Below are positions 12,187-20,105 of a stretch of 24,021 nt of DNA, in pieces; positions within the stretch are counted from its first letter, which is position 1, and each line of letters opens with the position of its first letter. Origin of the DNA: a virus; IMG/VR virus record IMGVR_UViG_3300032304_001010, positions 1-24,021 of that record, one strand, 5' to 3'. The translations under genes and the position numbers were made by a program. The notes under the pieces were generated by a model. That model was not told where the DNA came from and ran no database searches. It saw only the letters and a list, made by a program, of their open reading frames with translations.

Positions 12187-13245
12187 ATGATTGAACACCT
12201 CCACCGCATCGCCGCCCACGCCTACTACGTTGGCGAGGAAGCCGCCGGCCGCCGGGCGTGCGAACGCCTGCTCCGGCTGCCGCTGTCGCCGGAGCGCGAG
12301 GAGAAGGTGCGGTCGAACCGCACCTGGTACACGCAGACGATCCGCGACCTTGGCGTGGACGCACGGTTCCGCCGGATTGAAGTCTCCCCGGCCGCACCCG
12401 GCTGGTCGCTGTTCAACCCGTCGGTCGTGATCCACCACGGCCGGATGCTGGTCAACGTCCGGTCGAGCAACTACCGGATCGTGGACGGCCGGTACGTCAT
12501 GCCGCCGGAAGATCGCGAGACGATCAAGACACGCAACTGCCTGTGGATTCCAGGACGCGATCAGGCCACCTACTGGTCGGCCGACTACGAGACGACCGGA
12601 TACCCCGTCGAGGGGCTCGAGGACGTTCGCCTCAACTCCGTTGACGGCAGGCTGATCGTCTCGGCTACTGTCCGCAACTGGGCCTGCCTGGACGGCACAT
12701 GCCGGATCGGCGTTGGCCGGTTGGACCTGGTCGATCGGATCGACGGGCTGCGGGTCCACTCCACGATCGACGGCCGGCACGAGAAGAACTGGATGCCGAT
12801 CACCGGACGGAAAGAGTTCGTCTACCACTGCAGCCACGAAGGCCGGACGTGCCTCGTGCGTGAAGAGGACGACGACTGGAGCGTGACGGCTCACGCCGAG
12901 GCTCCGCCGGTCGCCCGGGGCTTCCGCGGCGGGTCGCAGCTTGTCGAGCACCCGTGGGCACCGGGCTTGTGGTGGGCGATCGTCCACGAGGTCGCCGTCT
13001 CCGGTGGCCGCCGGGTCTACGAACACCGGTTCGTCACGTTCGACGAGGCGGCTGACTGGAAAATCGTCCGGGTGTCCCCGCCTTTCGCGTTTCGCGAATC
13101 GCGAACGATCGAGTTCTGTGCCGGCTTGTGCGTGAACGACAGCGACTCGCTGATGGCCTCGTTCGGCGTCAATGACGCAGAGGCGTGGCTGGCCCGCATT
13201 CCGATTGCCGACGTGGTCAACATCATGGGTGACGCATGGGAGTGA
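12187..13245 (+). CDS. GH130-like beta-propeller glycosidase/phosphorylase-type protein
   Basis: 352 residues from ATG 12187. GTG 12178, nine bases upstream in frame, is also possible; neither has a clear ribosome binding site. An N-terminal helical part (HRIAAHAYYVGEEAAGRRACERLLRL) resembles a TPR-like repeat. The remainder looks like a five-bladed propeller: FNPSVV, LVNVRSSNYRI, GLEDVRL, EKNWMP, RGGSQLV, IVHEV, YEHRFV and IEFCAGL. GH130 enzymes cleave or phosphorolyse mannosides and related sugars; catalysis uses acidic residues in such blades, but I cannot pinpoint them. It leads a tightly overlapping block with two methyltransferases and a glycosyltransferase. A pure binding role is also possible. 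Confidence 0.65.
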   Translation: MIEHLHRIAAHAYYVGEEAAGRRACERLLRLPLSPEREEKVRSNRTWYTQTIRDLGVDARFRRIEVSPAAPGWSLFNPSVVIHHGRMLVNVRSSNYRIVDGRYVMPPEDRETIKTRNCLWIPGRDQATYWSADYETTGYPVEGLEDVRLNSVDGRLIVSATVRNWACLDGTCRIGVGRLDLVDRIDGLRVHSTIDGRHEKNWMPITGRKEFVYHCSHEGRTCLVREEDDDWSVTAHAEAPPVARGFRGGSQLVEHPWAPGLWWAIVHEVAVSGGRRVYEHRFVTFDEAADWKIVRVSPPFAFRESRTIEFCAGLCVNDSDSLMASFGVNDAEAWLARIPIADVVNIMGDAWE

Positions 13246-13796
13246 CGACCTCCGCAGCTTGGACCGAGACCGTCCGCCGTGCCCTTGAGAGCAACTGGCG
13301 GGAGGATGATTGGTTCGGCTGCGACAGCCGCGTGATATTCCACTACGCGATGAAGGGCGAGATTTTCCGCCGGTACAAGCCCCGCCGCGTGATCGAGATC
13401 GGCACCCGCTGCGGGTATTCGCTGCTGACGTTCCACAAGGCCGCCCCGGGGGCTAGTTATCTGTGCATCGACGGTGCGATGGATGCCGACTCCTACGACT
13501 GTCTCGCCCACTGGCGGCGGCTTGTGGAGCGGCACGAGATCGAAGCTGACCTGATCGTGGTGGATTCGCACGCGATCAAGTCTCTCCCGCCGGCTGACTT
13601 CGCCCACGTTGACGGCGATCACTCCTACGAAGGTGCCCTGGCCGATCTCCGGCTGGTGGCCGGCTGCCGAGTGATTCTCGCCGACGACTGCGACAACCAT
13701 GCTGTGAAGGCTGCTGTTGAGCAGTTTGCCAGGGAGCAAGCCTGCACGATTGAGTATTTCGATGATGGGTTGCGAAAGGGTGCGGTGCTGACGTGA
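13236..13796 (+). CDS. SAM-dependent methyltransferase (Methyltransf_24 type)
   Basis: 186 residues of a class I methyltransferase fold. Motif I is VIEIGTRCGYS (residues 52-62), the SAM-binding loop. SYLCIDG (75-80) is the strand after which the ribose is held. HVDGDHSYEGALADL (124-138) is typical of the Methyltransf_24/O-methyltransferase group, where HVDGDH carries metal- or substrate-binding residues. The substrate is probably a sugar, given the flanking propeller and glycosyltransferase genes. The gene overlaps the upstream one by 10 bases and the next by GTGA. The last stretch of the reading frame shows no membrane segment, so the protein is cytosolic. Confidence 0.8.
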   Translation: MGVTTSAAWTETVRRALESNWREDDWFGCDSRVIFHYAMKGEIFRRYKPRRVIEIGTRCGYSLLTFHKAAPGASYLCIDGAMDADSYDCLAHWRRLVERHEIEADLIVVDSHAIKSLPPADFAHVDGDHSYEGALADLRLVAGCRVILADDCDNHAVKAAVEQFAREQACTIEYFDDGLRKGAVLT

Positions 13797-14422
13797 GCCT
13801 CATGGAGCAGCTCGAGAAGCGTGGCGACCTGTGGTGGCCGAAGGCCGACCACGGGTGCTGGGAGTGGATGCACGCCGACGCCGGGCTGCCGGACGCACTC
13901 ATGGCCCACTGCCGGCAGTTCCGAACGGTGATCGTGGCCGGGGCGAATGCGGGCTTCTACATCGCGGCCTATGCCTCCCGGTTTGAGCGGGTGATCGCGG
14001 TCGAGCCGGAGCCGGTCAACTTCCTGGCACTCACGCTGAACTGCCCGCAGCCCAACGTCATCAAGGTGCAGGCGGCGCTTGGCAACGTCCGCGGTGATGT
14101 CGGCGTGCGAACCGATCACGAGGGGAACTGCGGCGGCTTCTATGTCACCGAGCGTGGCTTGATCCCCATCCTGCGGATCGACGACTTCGCGGCCTGCGTC
14201 GATGCCATCCACCTTGACGTGGAAGGCTATGAGGCTCCGGTCCTTACGGGGGCCGACAAGACGATCGCCGAAAACCACCCGACGATCATGGTTGAGTCGA
14301 TCGGCAACGGCAACCGTTTCGGATACTCCGGCGAGCACGTTCCGCTGATGCTTCTGTCCGGCGGCTACACGGTTGCCGAGAATCTCAAGCACGACACGAT
14401 CTACAAGTGGGGTGGTGCATGA
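13793..14422 (+). CDS. FkbM family methyltransferase
   Basis: 209 residues. SAM-binding motifs are TVIVAGANAGFYIAAYAS (residues 45-62) and RVIAVEPEPVNFLALTLN (66-83); the signature IHLDVEGYEAPVLTGADKTI (139-158) is characteristic of the FkbM/Methyltransf_21 family, which O-methylates sugars and related small molecules. The first motif has GANAG rather than the more usual GANIG. GTG 13793 overlaps the upstream stop (GTGA); ATG 13802 would remove three residues. The gene ends in an ATGA overlap with the glycosyltransferase, so all four carbohydrate genes are coupled. The likely target is a glycan laid down by the next gene product; this is inferred from context. Confidence 0.82.
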   Translation: MSLMEQLEKRGDLWWPKADHGCWEWMHADAGLPDALMAHCRQFRTVIVAGANAGFYIAAYASRFERVIAVEPEPVNFLALTLNCPQPNVIKVQAALGNVRGDVGVRTDHEGNCGGFYVTERGLIPILRIDDFAACVDAIHLDVEGYEAPVLTGADKTIAENHPTIMVESIGNGNRFGYSGEHVPLMLLSGGYTVAENLKHDTIYKWGGA

Positions 14423-15471
14423 AAGTTGCCATCTACGCTCTTGCCAAGAACGAGGCCGCCAACGTCGAGCGGTGGGAAGCCTCGTGCCGCGAGGCCGACT
14501 ACCGTGTGGTGACTGACACGGGCAGCACAGACGGCACCCTGGAGTTGCTCGGCAACGCTGGGGTGTCGGTGGCCCACGGGGCTCCAATCCCGTGGCGTTG
14601 GGACGATGCCCACAACCTCTCACTGATGCACGTCCCGGCCGACGTGGACGTGGCGATCCGACTCGACCTTGACGAAGCCTTGGACCCGGGCTGGCGGGAA
14701 GCGCTGGAGAGGGACTGGAAGCCCGGGACGACGAAACTCCGCTACTGGTATTGGTGGTCGAACGAAGTGCGGTTCCGCTGCGACCGGGTCCACTCCCGGC
14801 ATGGGTATCGGTGGACCGGGGCGACCCACGAGGGGCTTGTCCGGTGGTCCGGCGATGAGGTGCAGACCTACTCCGACGGTCTGGTGATCCGGCACCACCG
14901 GCAGCCCGACAAGAAGCACCGCACCGACCTGGAGTTGCTCCGCCGGGCCGTGGCCGAGAATCCGACCGACGCCCGGATGGCGTGGTATCTCGCCCGGGAG
15001 TTGGACTACGCCGGCGACAAGGGCGCCGGGCCGGCGTTCGCTGCCTATCTCACGATGGCGGGCGGGGCACCAAACGAGCGGGCCTATGCCCGCCGGTCGC
15101 TGGCGAGGCTGGACCCGAAGGGCGGCAACCTGCACATGCTGGCGGCCATGCTCGAGGCACCGCTGGAGCCGGAGCCCTACGTCCACGTTGCCAACCTTGC
15201 GTGGAAGAAACGGGACGCCGCGGCCACGCTCCACTTTGCACGGCAGGCGATCAACTGCTCGGACGAGAACCGGACGCATACCAGCGATCCGGAGTGCTAT
15301 GGGGATTCCCCGGCAGACCTCGCCTATTCCGCAGCCTACGAGTTGGGCCTGATTGACGAGGCTCTGGTCTACGCCCGTGAAGCCGCAGCCCGCAACCCCG
15401 GCGAGCCTCGCCACGCCGCCAACGTCTCGGCACTTGAGAGAATGATTGCGGAGGACGGACCCAAGCCATGA
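14419..15471 (+). CDS. Family 2 glycosyltransferase with TPR-like C-terminus
   Basis: 350 residues from ATG 14419. An N-terminal GT-A fold begins KVAIYALAKNEAANVERW. It has the nucleotide-sugar loop TDTGSTDGT (32-40) and the metal-site segment RLDLDEAL (81-88), a variant of the DxD motif. GATHEGLV (134-141) is typical of this glycosyltransferase group. The C-terminal half is helical and TPR-like (AWYLARELDYAGD, AYSAAYELGLIDEALVYAREAAARNP). Such enzymes transfer sugars onto proteins or glycans in the cytoplasm. Placed among virion genes, it may glycosylate a capsid or tail protein, or alter a host glycan. ATGA overlaps join it to both neighbours. Confidence 0.85.
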   Translation: MKVAIYALAKNEAANVERWEASCREADYRVVTDTGSTDGTLELLGNAGVSVAHGAPIPWRWDDAHNLSLMHVPADVDVAIRLDLDEALDPGWREALERDWKPGTTKLRYWYWWSNEVRFRCDRVHSRHGYRWTGATHEGLVRWSGDEVQTYSDGLVIRHHRQPDKKHRTDLELLRRAVAENPTDARMAWYLARELDYAGDKGAGPAFAAYLTMAGGAPNERAYARRSLARLDPKGGNLHMLAAMLEAPLEPEPYVHVANLAWKKRDAAATLHFARQAINCSDENRTHTSDPECYGDSPADLAYSAAYELGLIDEALVYAREAAARNPGEPRHAANVSALERMIAEDGPKP

Positions 15472-15929
15472 ATGCCATCGAAATACTGATCTGCGATTCG
15501 CTCGCAGACTCGCTTTGCAAGTTCACGTTCCCCGGCGACATCAAGACGATCACCGCGGTGCGGCGGATCGTCCCAGACGAGGTGACGGAGAATCTGGATA
15601 CGCTCCAGGTGTCTGTGGTTCCAGGCGAAGTGGACGTGAGCAATCACACCCACGGGGCCGACCTTTTCGAGCCGACCGTCCATGTCGTGATCGCCGGGCG
15701 GTTCGACACCGACGCCGAGCTGGATTCACTCTACGACCTGCGGAGCGACATCGTAGACGCCATCCGCTCCAAGGCGTTGCCGGCATCGACGCCAGCCATG
15801 CCGCCAGGCACTCACTGGATGAGCATCCAAAACGTCGTCACGTTCGGCCGCGATCAAGTGGCGAACATGAGGACGTTCCTTGCCGACATCGCCGTGGTCT
15901 ACCGGCGAAGCCAGGAAAAGGTGCTCTGA
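15468..15929 (+). CDS. Putative tail completion/terminator protein
   Basis: 153 residues. The length, the mixed alpha/beta pattern and the position between the head-joining and tail-tube genes fit a tail terminator of the lambda gpU type or a minor neck protein; I see no motif that proves it. Segments of note are DELDSLYDLRSDIVDAIRS-like helix residues around 83-102 and the strands NLDTLQVSVVPGEVDVS and TFLADIAVVYRR, which suit a small ring-forming fold. It overlaps the glycosyltransferase by ATGA and the next gene by TGATG, so the carbohydrate block and tail genes are co-translated. Confidence 0.6.
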   Translation: MNAIEILICDSLADSLCKFTFPGDIKTITAVRRIVPDEVTENLDTLQVSVVPGEVDVSNHTHGADLFEPTVHVVIAGRFDTDAELDSLYDLRSDIVDAIRSKALPASTPAMPPGTHWMSIQNVVTFGRDQVANMRTFLADIAVVYRRSQEKVL

Positions 15930-16690
15930 TGGGCATGATCCCGACGCCGCAAGTTCCTGCGATCGGGATGCGTGCGAGCACGTCGGCGTTCTTTGACCGC
16001 GGTGCGGTCAAGGCCGCCATGTCGGAAATGGATTTGAAGGCGTTGTCAAAGGCGTCGATGCTGGTGAAGGATCGGGCAAAGCGAATCATCAAGAAGCGTG
16101 GACTCGCACGCATTCCGATCAAGGCACAAGTGGCACACCCGGGTGCCGGCCCGACCGCCCTGCACAAGCTGGGCGTCATTTCCGCGAAGCTCCGAGACGT
16201 AATCATCCGAGAGGTGCAGTTCCCGCCAGCGTCCCCGCCTGGTTCGCCTCCCTTCACGCACACCCCGTATAGCGGACACCAATCGTCGTACATCGGGTTC
16301 CGGCGAAACCTTTGGAACTTCTACGACGCCCAAACGCATTCCGCCGTCGTCGGCCCATCCAAGAAGGGCCGCATGATCCCGTATCTCCACGAGTTCGGCG
16401 GCGTGCTGCGGCTGCGGACATGGGTCTACATCCCGCAGATCAAGACGAAGCGTGGCGGGATGCGAAGCCCGATCACGATGAAGTTGCCCACAGGCCAGCG
16501 TCCCCACAACCAAACCCATTGGCGGCCGATGTCGCAGCAGACCGTGGTGCAGTATCCGGCCCGTCCGTTTATGAAACCTGCCGTGTATTTCTGCAGTGCA
16601 AACGGCTCGATCGCAAGGGCATTCCGAAACACGTTCCGCGTAACGGCCGGCTCCCGCGGCGGTGGCTTCACCATCCGCCGTGGACCGTAG
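15929..16690 (+). CDS. Putative HK97 gp10-like tail completion protein
   Basis: 253 residues from ATG 15929, which overlaps the upstream stop (TGATG); the frame is open further upstream but that part shadows the previous gene. An N-terminal helical, basic region (KALSKASMLVKDRAKRIIKKRGL) precedes a Pro-rich stretch (FPPASPPGSPPF). ARPFMKPAVYF near the C-terminus matches the ARPFLxPA-type ending common in HK97 gp10-like and Mu gpG-like neck proteins. These connect head and tail during assembly. The protein is unusually basic. It is followed by the second promoter-like leader, which starts the tail-tube genes. Confidence 0.65.
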   Translation: MGMIPTPQVPAIGMRASTSAFFDRGAVKAAMSEMDLKALSKASMLVKDRAKRIIKKRGLARIPIKAQVAHPGAGPTALHKLGVISAKLRDVIIREVQFPPASPPGSPPFTHTPYSGHQSSYIGFRRNLWNFYDAQTHSAVVGPSKKGRMIPYLHEFGGVLRLRTWVYIPQIKTKRGGMRSPITMKLPTGQRPHNQTHWRPMSQQTVVQYPARPFMKPAVYFCSANGSIARAFRNTFRVTAGSRGGGFTIRRGP

Positions 16691-16692
16691 GC

Positions 16693-16751
16693 TGGTATAC
16701 TGATGTTCAGGTGGCCCGCCGGGCCAAAACCGATCAACAGGAGCCTCCTCG
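16693..16751 (+). promoter_or_regulatory. Promoter-like leader with hairpin before tail-tube genes
   Basis: TGGTATACTGATG (16693-16705) is a good extended -10 (TGnTATACT). A short stem GGCCC-GCC-GGGCC (16713-16725) follows, then CAGGAGCCTCC (16738-16748) with the ribosome binding site. Both the motif and the 11-mer recur at 6207-6255. It stands at the boundary between neck and tail-tube genes, where extra transcription would be useful. Confidence 0.5.
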
Positions 16752-17114
16752 ATGCCCCCCGTCGCTCACAGTTACCGGCTCGGCAAGGATCACACCTTCA
16801 CCTTCGCGTCCAGCATCGCGAACAAGGACGTGAAGAGCGTCACGGTGACGCGGGAGACCGCGGTTGAGGGCGAGGTGACGACCCGCGGCAGCGACAACGT
16901 CCAGGAGTTCGTGCCGATCCGCCAGAACACCACGCTCGAGGTGGTCGTGCTGGATCACTCGTGCGTGATGCACGCCACCGGCGTTGCCACCGTCACGCCC
17001 CCCACGGGCACTGCCACGACCGGCCCGTACTACGTCAACAGCATCGGCGAGCCGCAGGAAATCGACGGCGTCGTGGAATACACCATCACGCTCAAGCGGT
17101 TCGTCGGCGTGTGA
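16752..17114 (+). CDS. Putative tail tube protein A
   Basis: 120 residues, predicted beta-rich (SYRLGKDHTFTFASSIANKDVKSVTVTRE, TTLEVVVLDHS, GVVEYTITLKRFVGV). No firm family match, but the length, beta content, position before the chaperone and tape-measure genes, and its own promoter-like leader suit an abundant tail-tube or tail-sheath-like component. AGGAG (16739-16743) lies eight bases before ATG 16752. The ending VVEYTITLKRFVGV is echoed in structure by the next gene's FTLKQWGHA, so the two could be paralogues that stack together. A baseplate or tube-initiator role cannot be excluded. Confidence 0.55.
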   Translation: MPPVAHSYRLGKDHTFTFASSIANKDVKSVTVTRETAVEGEVTTRGSDNVQEFVPIRQNTTLEVVVLDHSCVMHATGVATVTPPTGTATTGPYYVNSIGEPQEIDGVVEYTITLKRFVGV

Positions 17115-17123
17115 GGCTGACGA

Positions 17124-17531
17124 ATGCCAATCAACGGCGGGCTGAACCGCGTCTACGTCCTGGGACGCGAATGCGTCCTCTTTATCGAGGGCGTGCAGAT
17201 GACGGGAATCTCCGATTTGGCGTTGCGTGAGTTGGTGACAGAGGTGGATGCGACCGGGTTCAACCACCAGGTCACGTCCACGATCGTCACGCAGCGTTCC
17301 ATCGAGATCAGTTTTGGGTGTCCGGACATGGCCCAGGCACGGCAACTCTACGCCCAGCGGTGGCGGCTGTTCAACGGATTCAAAATCCCCAACGTATTTG
17401 AGGTCTTCCTGGACGGCGGCCTGCTTGGGCCGATCGTCGGGAAGTTCACCCTGCACGACACCGACGCCGACGAGCCGATGAACGACATCGTCGCCCCGCG
17501 GTTCACTCTCAAGCAGTGGGGTCACGCATGA
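17124..17531 (+). CDS. Putative tail tube protein B
   Basis: 135 residues, beta-rich, starting GGLNRVYVLGRECVLFIEGVQMTGISDLALRELVTEVDATGFNHQ, then STIVTQRSIEISFGCPDMAQ and a C-terminal FTLHDTDADEPMNDIVAPRFTLKQWG. The pattern of a short mostly-beta domain, directly before the overlapping chaperone frames, is the usual place of the major tail protein in siphophages. It has no signal peptide or membrane segment. It ends in an ATGA overlap with the chaperone gene, so the ratio of tube to chaperone may be set by coupling. Which of A and B is the major tube protein cannot be told from sequence alone. Confidence 0.55.
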   Translation: MPINGGLNRVYVLGRECVLFIEGVQMTGISDLALRELVTEVDATGFNHQVTSTIVTQRSIEISFGCPDMAQARQLYAQRWRLFNGFKIPNVFEVFLDGGLLGPIVGKFTLHDTDADEPMNDIVAPRFTLKQWGHA

Positions 17532-18082
17532 AGCTGTTCAAGGATTCGCTAGGCCGCGAATGGAAGCTCGACGCCAACTTCACGTCCTATGGGCGTGTCC
17601 GGGACTACACCGGCGTCAAGCTCTACGACATCGCCACCGAGAGCCGCGACAGCCTTGTGCAGCTCACCGACCCGCTCACGCTCGGGAAGGTCTTGTGGGC
17701 GATGGTTGAGCCGCAGGCGGAGGACATTGGCGTTTCTCCGGAGGAGTTCGGAGAGGGCTTCCGCGGGGACGTTGTCCATGAGGCATACAGTGCCCTCATC
17801 GACGAGATGGTTTTTTTTTGCCACCCCCGCCAGAGGAAACTCCTGGAGATGACGCTGACAAAGCTCCGGGCAGCGGAAGAGAGGGCAGAGGAGACGGTCG
17901 AGGAAAAGATCGAGGAGTTCGGAGAGGCGATCGACAAGGCGATCGACCAGTGGACCCGTGGACTCTTGGATGGGAATACGCCGGCATCCTCGGCGTCCAT
18001 CCCGGCCAATGGTCACTCCGCCAGCTCTTCGACGCAGTCCGTGGGCGTCGCCGAGAAGCCTGGAATCACACGAGTGCCCTGA
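17528..18082 (+). CDS. Tail assembly chaperone, G-like frame
   Basis: 184 residues. In lambda, gpG and its frameshift product gpGT coat the tape measure during tail assembly and are absent from the final virion. This gene has the right place (between tube and tape measure) and form: a conserved N-terminal part (GREWKLDANFTSYGRVRDYTGVKLYDIA), VSPEEFGEGFRGDVVHEAYSALIDEMVFF, a long charged helix (RKLLEMTLTKLRAAEERAEE) and a Ser/Ala-rich disordered tail. A run of nine T (17811-17819) encodes Phe96-Phe97. The second frame (T-like) overlaps its 3' end by 133 bases. ATG 17528 overlaps the upstream stop. Confidence 0.75.
   Translation: MKLFKDSLGREWKLDANFTSYGRVRDYTGVKLYDIATESRDSLVQLTDPLTLGKVLWAMVEPQAEDIGVSPEEFGEGFRGDVVHEAYSALIDEMVFFCHPRQRKLLEMTLTKLRAAEERAEETVEEKIEEFGEAIDKAIDQWTRGLLDGNTPASSASIPANGHSASSSTQSVGVAEKPGITRVP
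17811..17819 (+). other. T9 run, candidate -1 frameshift site
   Basis: In the G-like frame the codons read GTT TTT TTT TGC, which contains the heptamer T-TTT-TTT, a classic -1 slippery pattern. The -1 frame is open from here without a stop to 18216, through the T-like domain. Nine T in a row is striking in such GC-rich DNA. The peptide immediately after the slip is Pro/Gly/Arg-rich, so a later site is also possible. Confidence 0.45.
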
Positions 18083-18216
18083 TAGCCCAGCAAGCCGAGT
18101 TCAACCGCGACCCGAAGAAGCGGCCACACCCTTTCGACTCGTCCGAGTTCCACCCCATGCGTGAGCCACCCTCGGTCCCGGTCGCCAGCGATGATGTCGT
18201 GAGGGAGCTGATATGA
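17950..18216 (+). CDS. Tail assembly chaperone, T-like frame
   Basis: An 88-residue segment in the -1 frame relative to the G-like gene. The conserved-looking part is WEYAGILGVHPGQWSLRQLF, then DAVRGRRREAWNHTSALIAQQAEFNRDPKK and a tail with FDSSEFHPM. I recall this pattern from short ORFs between the chaperone and tape-measure genes of related phages (Trp, then a helix, then RDPKK and a Phe-x-Pro end). It could be made as a G-T fusion by -1 frameshifting at 17811-17819 or nearer the overlap, or start alone at GTG 17950, which has no good ribosome binding site. The frame is open from 17782. It ends in an ATGA overlap with the tape measure. Confidence 0.65.
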   Translation: MDPWTLGWEYAGILGVHPGQWSLRQLFDAVRGRRREAWNHTSALIAQQAEFNRDPKKRPHPFDSSEFHPMREPPSVPVASDDVVRELI

Positions 18217-20102
18217 GTTCCGCATCCGCAGTCCGTGCCGGGAAGGCGTTCGTCGAGATCACGGCGAACGACACTGACTTCCAGCGTGGCATGAAGAGAG
18301 TCCAGCATTCCGTCGTGCGGCTCGGCAGCATGATGCGGCAGATCGGCAGCGGGCTTCTGCTTGCCGGCGGTGCGATGGGCCTGCCGATGGTGCTGGCCGC
18401 CAAGTCTGCGGCCACGTTTGAGGATGCCCTGCTCGAGTTGCAGGGGGCGGCCTCCGACCTTTCGCAAGGCGACTTGAAGAGGGTGCGGGACGAGGCCATT
18501 CGGCTTTCGTCTGCGATGGGCGTTGCTCCGGAGAAGGTCAGCCAAGCTTTCGCCCTGCTCGTCAAGGCGGGGATGAGAGTCAAAGACGCGCTCAATGGCG
18601 GTGCAAGGTCGGCCGTTGAGTTTGCAAGGGTGTCTGGCATCGAGGCTTCGGCCGCGGCCGAGTTCATGTCGGACGCGATGAACGTGTTCGGGAAAAGTTC
18701 GTCGGAGGCTTCCGACACGCTATCCGCAGCCGCAGATGCCAGCTCTACGTCGATCGCACAAATGGTCGAAGGATTCGGGCAGGTCGCCGGCGTCGCGAAG
18801 ATCACCGGCCAATCGCTTTTCGGTATTTCGCAAGCGATGGCCGTGCTTGCCGGATACGGCATCAAGGGCGAGGAGGCTGGCACGGCAATCAAGACGATGC
18901 TCACCAAGCTGATCGCCCCGTCCGACCAGGCGAAAGCCGCCCTCGCCACCCTTGGCCTTTCAATGGGCGACCTCGTTGACAACACCGGCAAACTGCTCCC
19001 GATGGCTCAACTTGCCGGCGTGTTTGAAAAGCGTCTTGGTGGCATGGGCAAAGAGGCTAGGGATGCCATGCTTGCCAGCCAGTCTCTAGTCGAGGTTTTC
19101 GACGTTCGAGGCATCAAGGTCATTTCGGCGTTTGCCGGTGCTGGGGCCGAAGGTTTTAGCGAGATCGCGAAGAAGATGGAGAACAGCCGGACAGTGTCCG
19201 AGAAGTTCTCAATCGCGATGTCGGGTGCCAGCGGGATGTTTGAGAAGCTCGAAGGAGCCGTGAAGCGGCTTGCAATTGCGTTCATGGTTGGGGCTGGTCC
19301 GGCCATGGCAATGGTTGGTGGTGTTCTTGTGAAACTTATCGACGTGCTTTCGTTTGCTCTGGAAAAGATGCCAGTACTGACCGGGGCGGCCGTTGCCGTT
19401 GCCGCGACGCTGGTCGTGTTCGGCGCTGCAGCGTACGGCACCGGAGCGGCGATGGCGTTTCTCAACTTCGGGTTGAAGAACTTCATCAACTTCTCGACGA
19501 CGTTTGCTCTTGCCGGCCGGTCCATGGCCAGCGTCATCGGCGGCATCTCCAAGGCACTCATCGGCCTGCGTGCTGCGATGTTCGCAATCCCTGGTTGGGG
19601 GTGGGCTCTCGCCGGCATCGCCCTCGCCGGCGGCATCGCCGCATATATGTTCTCCGGGTCCGGCGGCAAGAAGGCGTCCGCAAAGAAGTCCGGGCTCAAG
19701 AGAGACGAGGATCGGGCCGCCCTGGGTGGCGGAGACGCCGCACCTGCCGGGCAGGCGGCTTCCGGCAAGCGTGGGGAGTCGCTCGGCACGTTCGCCGGCA
19801 TCGTGGCAAACCAGCTTGGCGTTGGGCCTGCACTGACGGCCCAAGAGCAGACGGCAAACAACACCGGCAAGATGGCGGACGGCATCGACGCCCTCGTTCG
19901 CCAGGGCGACGCCCGGGTGCCCGGGGCGGCTGCCCTGCAGGCCGGCATGGCGGCACCTGGAGCCAAGGGTGGCGTTGCCGCCGCCGGTAGCCGCGACCTC
20001 CTCAGTGCTACCGAGCGAACCGCAATCGCCGCAGAGCAACAGAACACCTACCTGCGGCAACTCCTCGAGCAGTCCCGCGGCCCCGGATTCGCATTTGTGT
20101 GA
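18213..20102 (+). CDS. Phage tail tape measure protein
   Basis: 629 residues, the longest gene of the tail block. Its length sets tail length, at roughly 1.5 angstrom per residue in known phages, so a short tail of about 90-100 nm would follow. The PhageMin_Tail region is clear: AATFEDALLELQGAASDLSQGDLKRVRDEAIRLSSAMG, VSQAFALLVKAGM, AAEFMSDAMNVFG and GISQAMAVLAGYGIKGEEAGTAIKTMLTKL. Hydrophobic segments at about 43-63, 355-410 and 470-490 are typical and may enter the host membrane at infection. The C-terminus is Gly/Ala-rich, then helical (TERTAIAAEQQNTYLRQLLEQS). ATG 18213 overlaps the T-like stop. Confidence 0.93.
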   Translation: MSSASAVRAGKAFVEITANDTDFQRGMKRVQHSVVRLGSMMRQIGSGLLLAGGAMGLPMVLAAKSAATFEDALLELQGAASDLSQGDLKRVRDEAIRLSSAMGVAPEKVSQAFALLVKAGMRVKDALNGGARSAVEFARVSGIEASAAAEFMSDAMNVFGKSSSEASDTLSAAADASSTSIAQMVEGFGQVAGVAKITGQSLFGISQAMAVLAGYGIKGEEAGTAIKTMLTKLIAPSDQAKAALATLGLSMGDLVDNTGKLLPMAQLAGVFEKRLGGMGKEARDAMLASQSLVEVFDVRGIKVISAFAGAGAEGFSEIAKKMENSRTVSEKFSIAMSGASGMFEKLEGAVKRLAIAFMVGAGPAMAMVGGVLVKLIDVLSFALEKMPVLTGAAVAVAATLVVFGAAAYGTGAAMAFLNFGLKNFINFSTTFALAGRSMASVIGGISKALIGLRAAMFAIPGWGWALAGIALAGGIAAYMFSGSGGKKASAKKSGLKRDEDRAALGGGDAAPAGQAASGKRGESLGTFAGIVANQLGVGPALTAQEQTANNTGKMADGIDALVRQGDARVPGAAALQAGMAAPGAKGGVAAAGSRDLLSATERTAIAAEQQNTYLRQLLEQSRGPGFAFV

Positions 20103-20105
20103 CCT

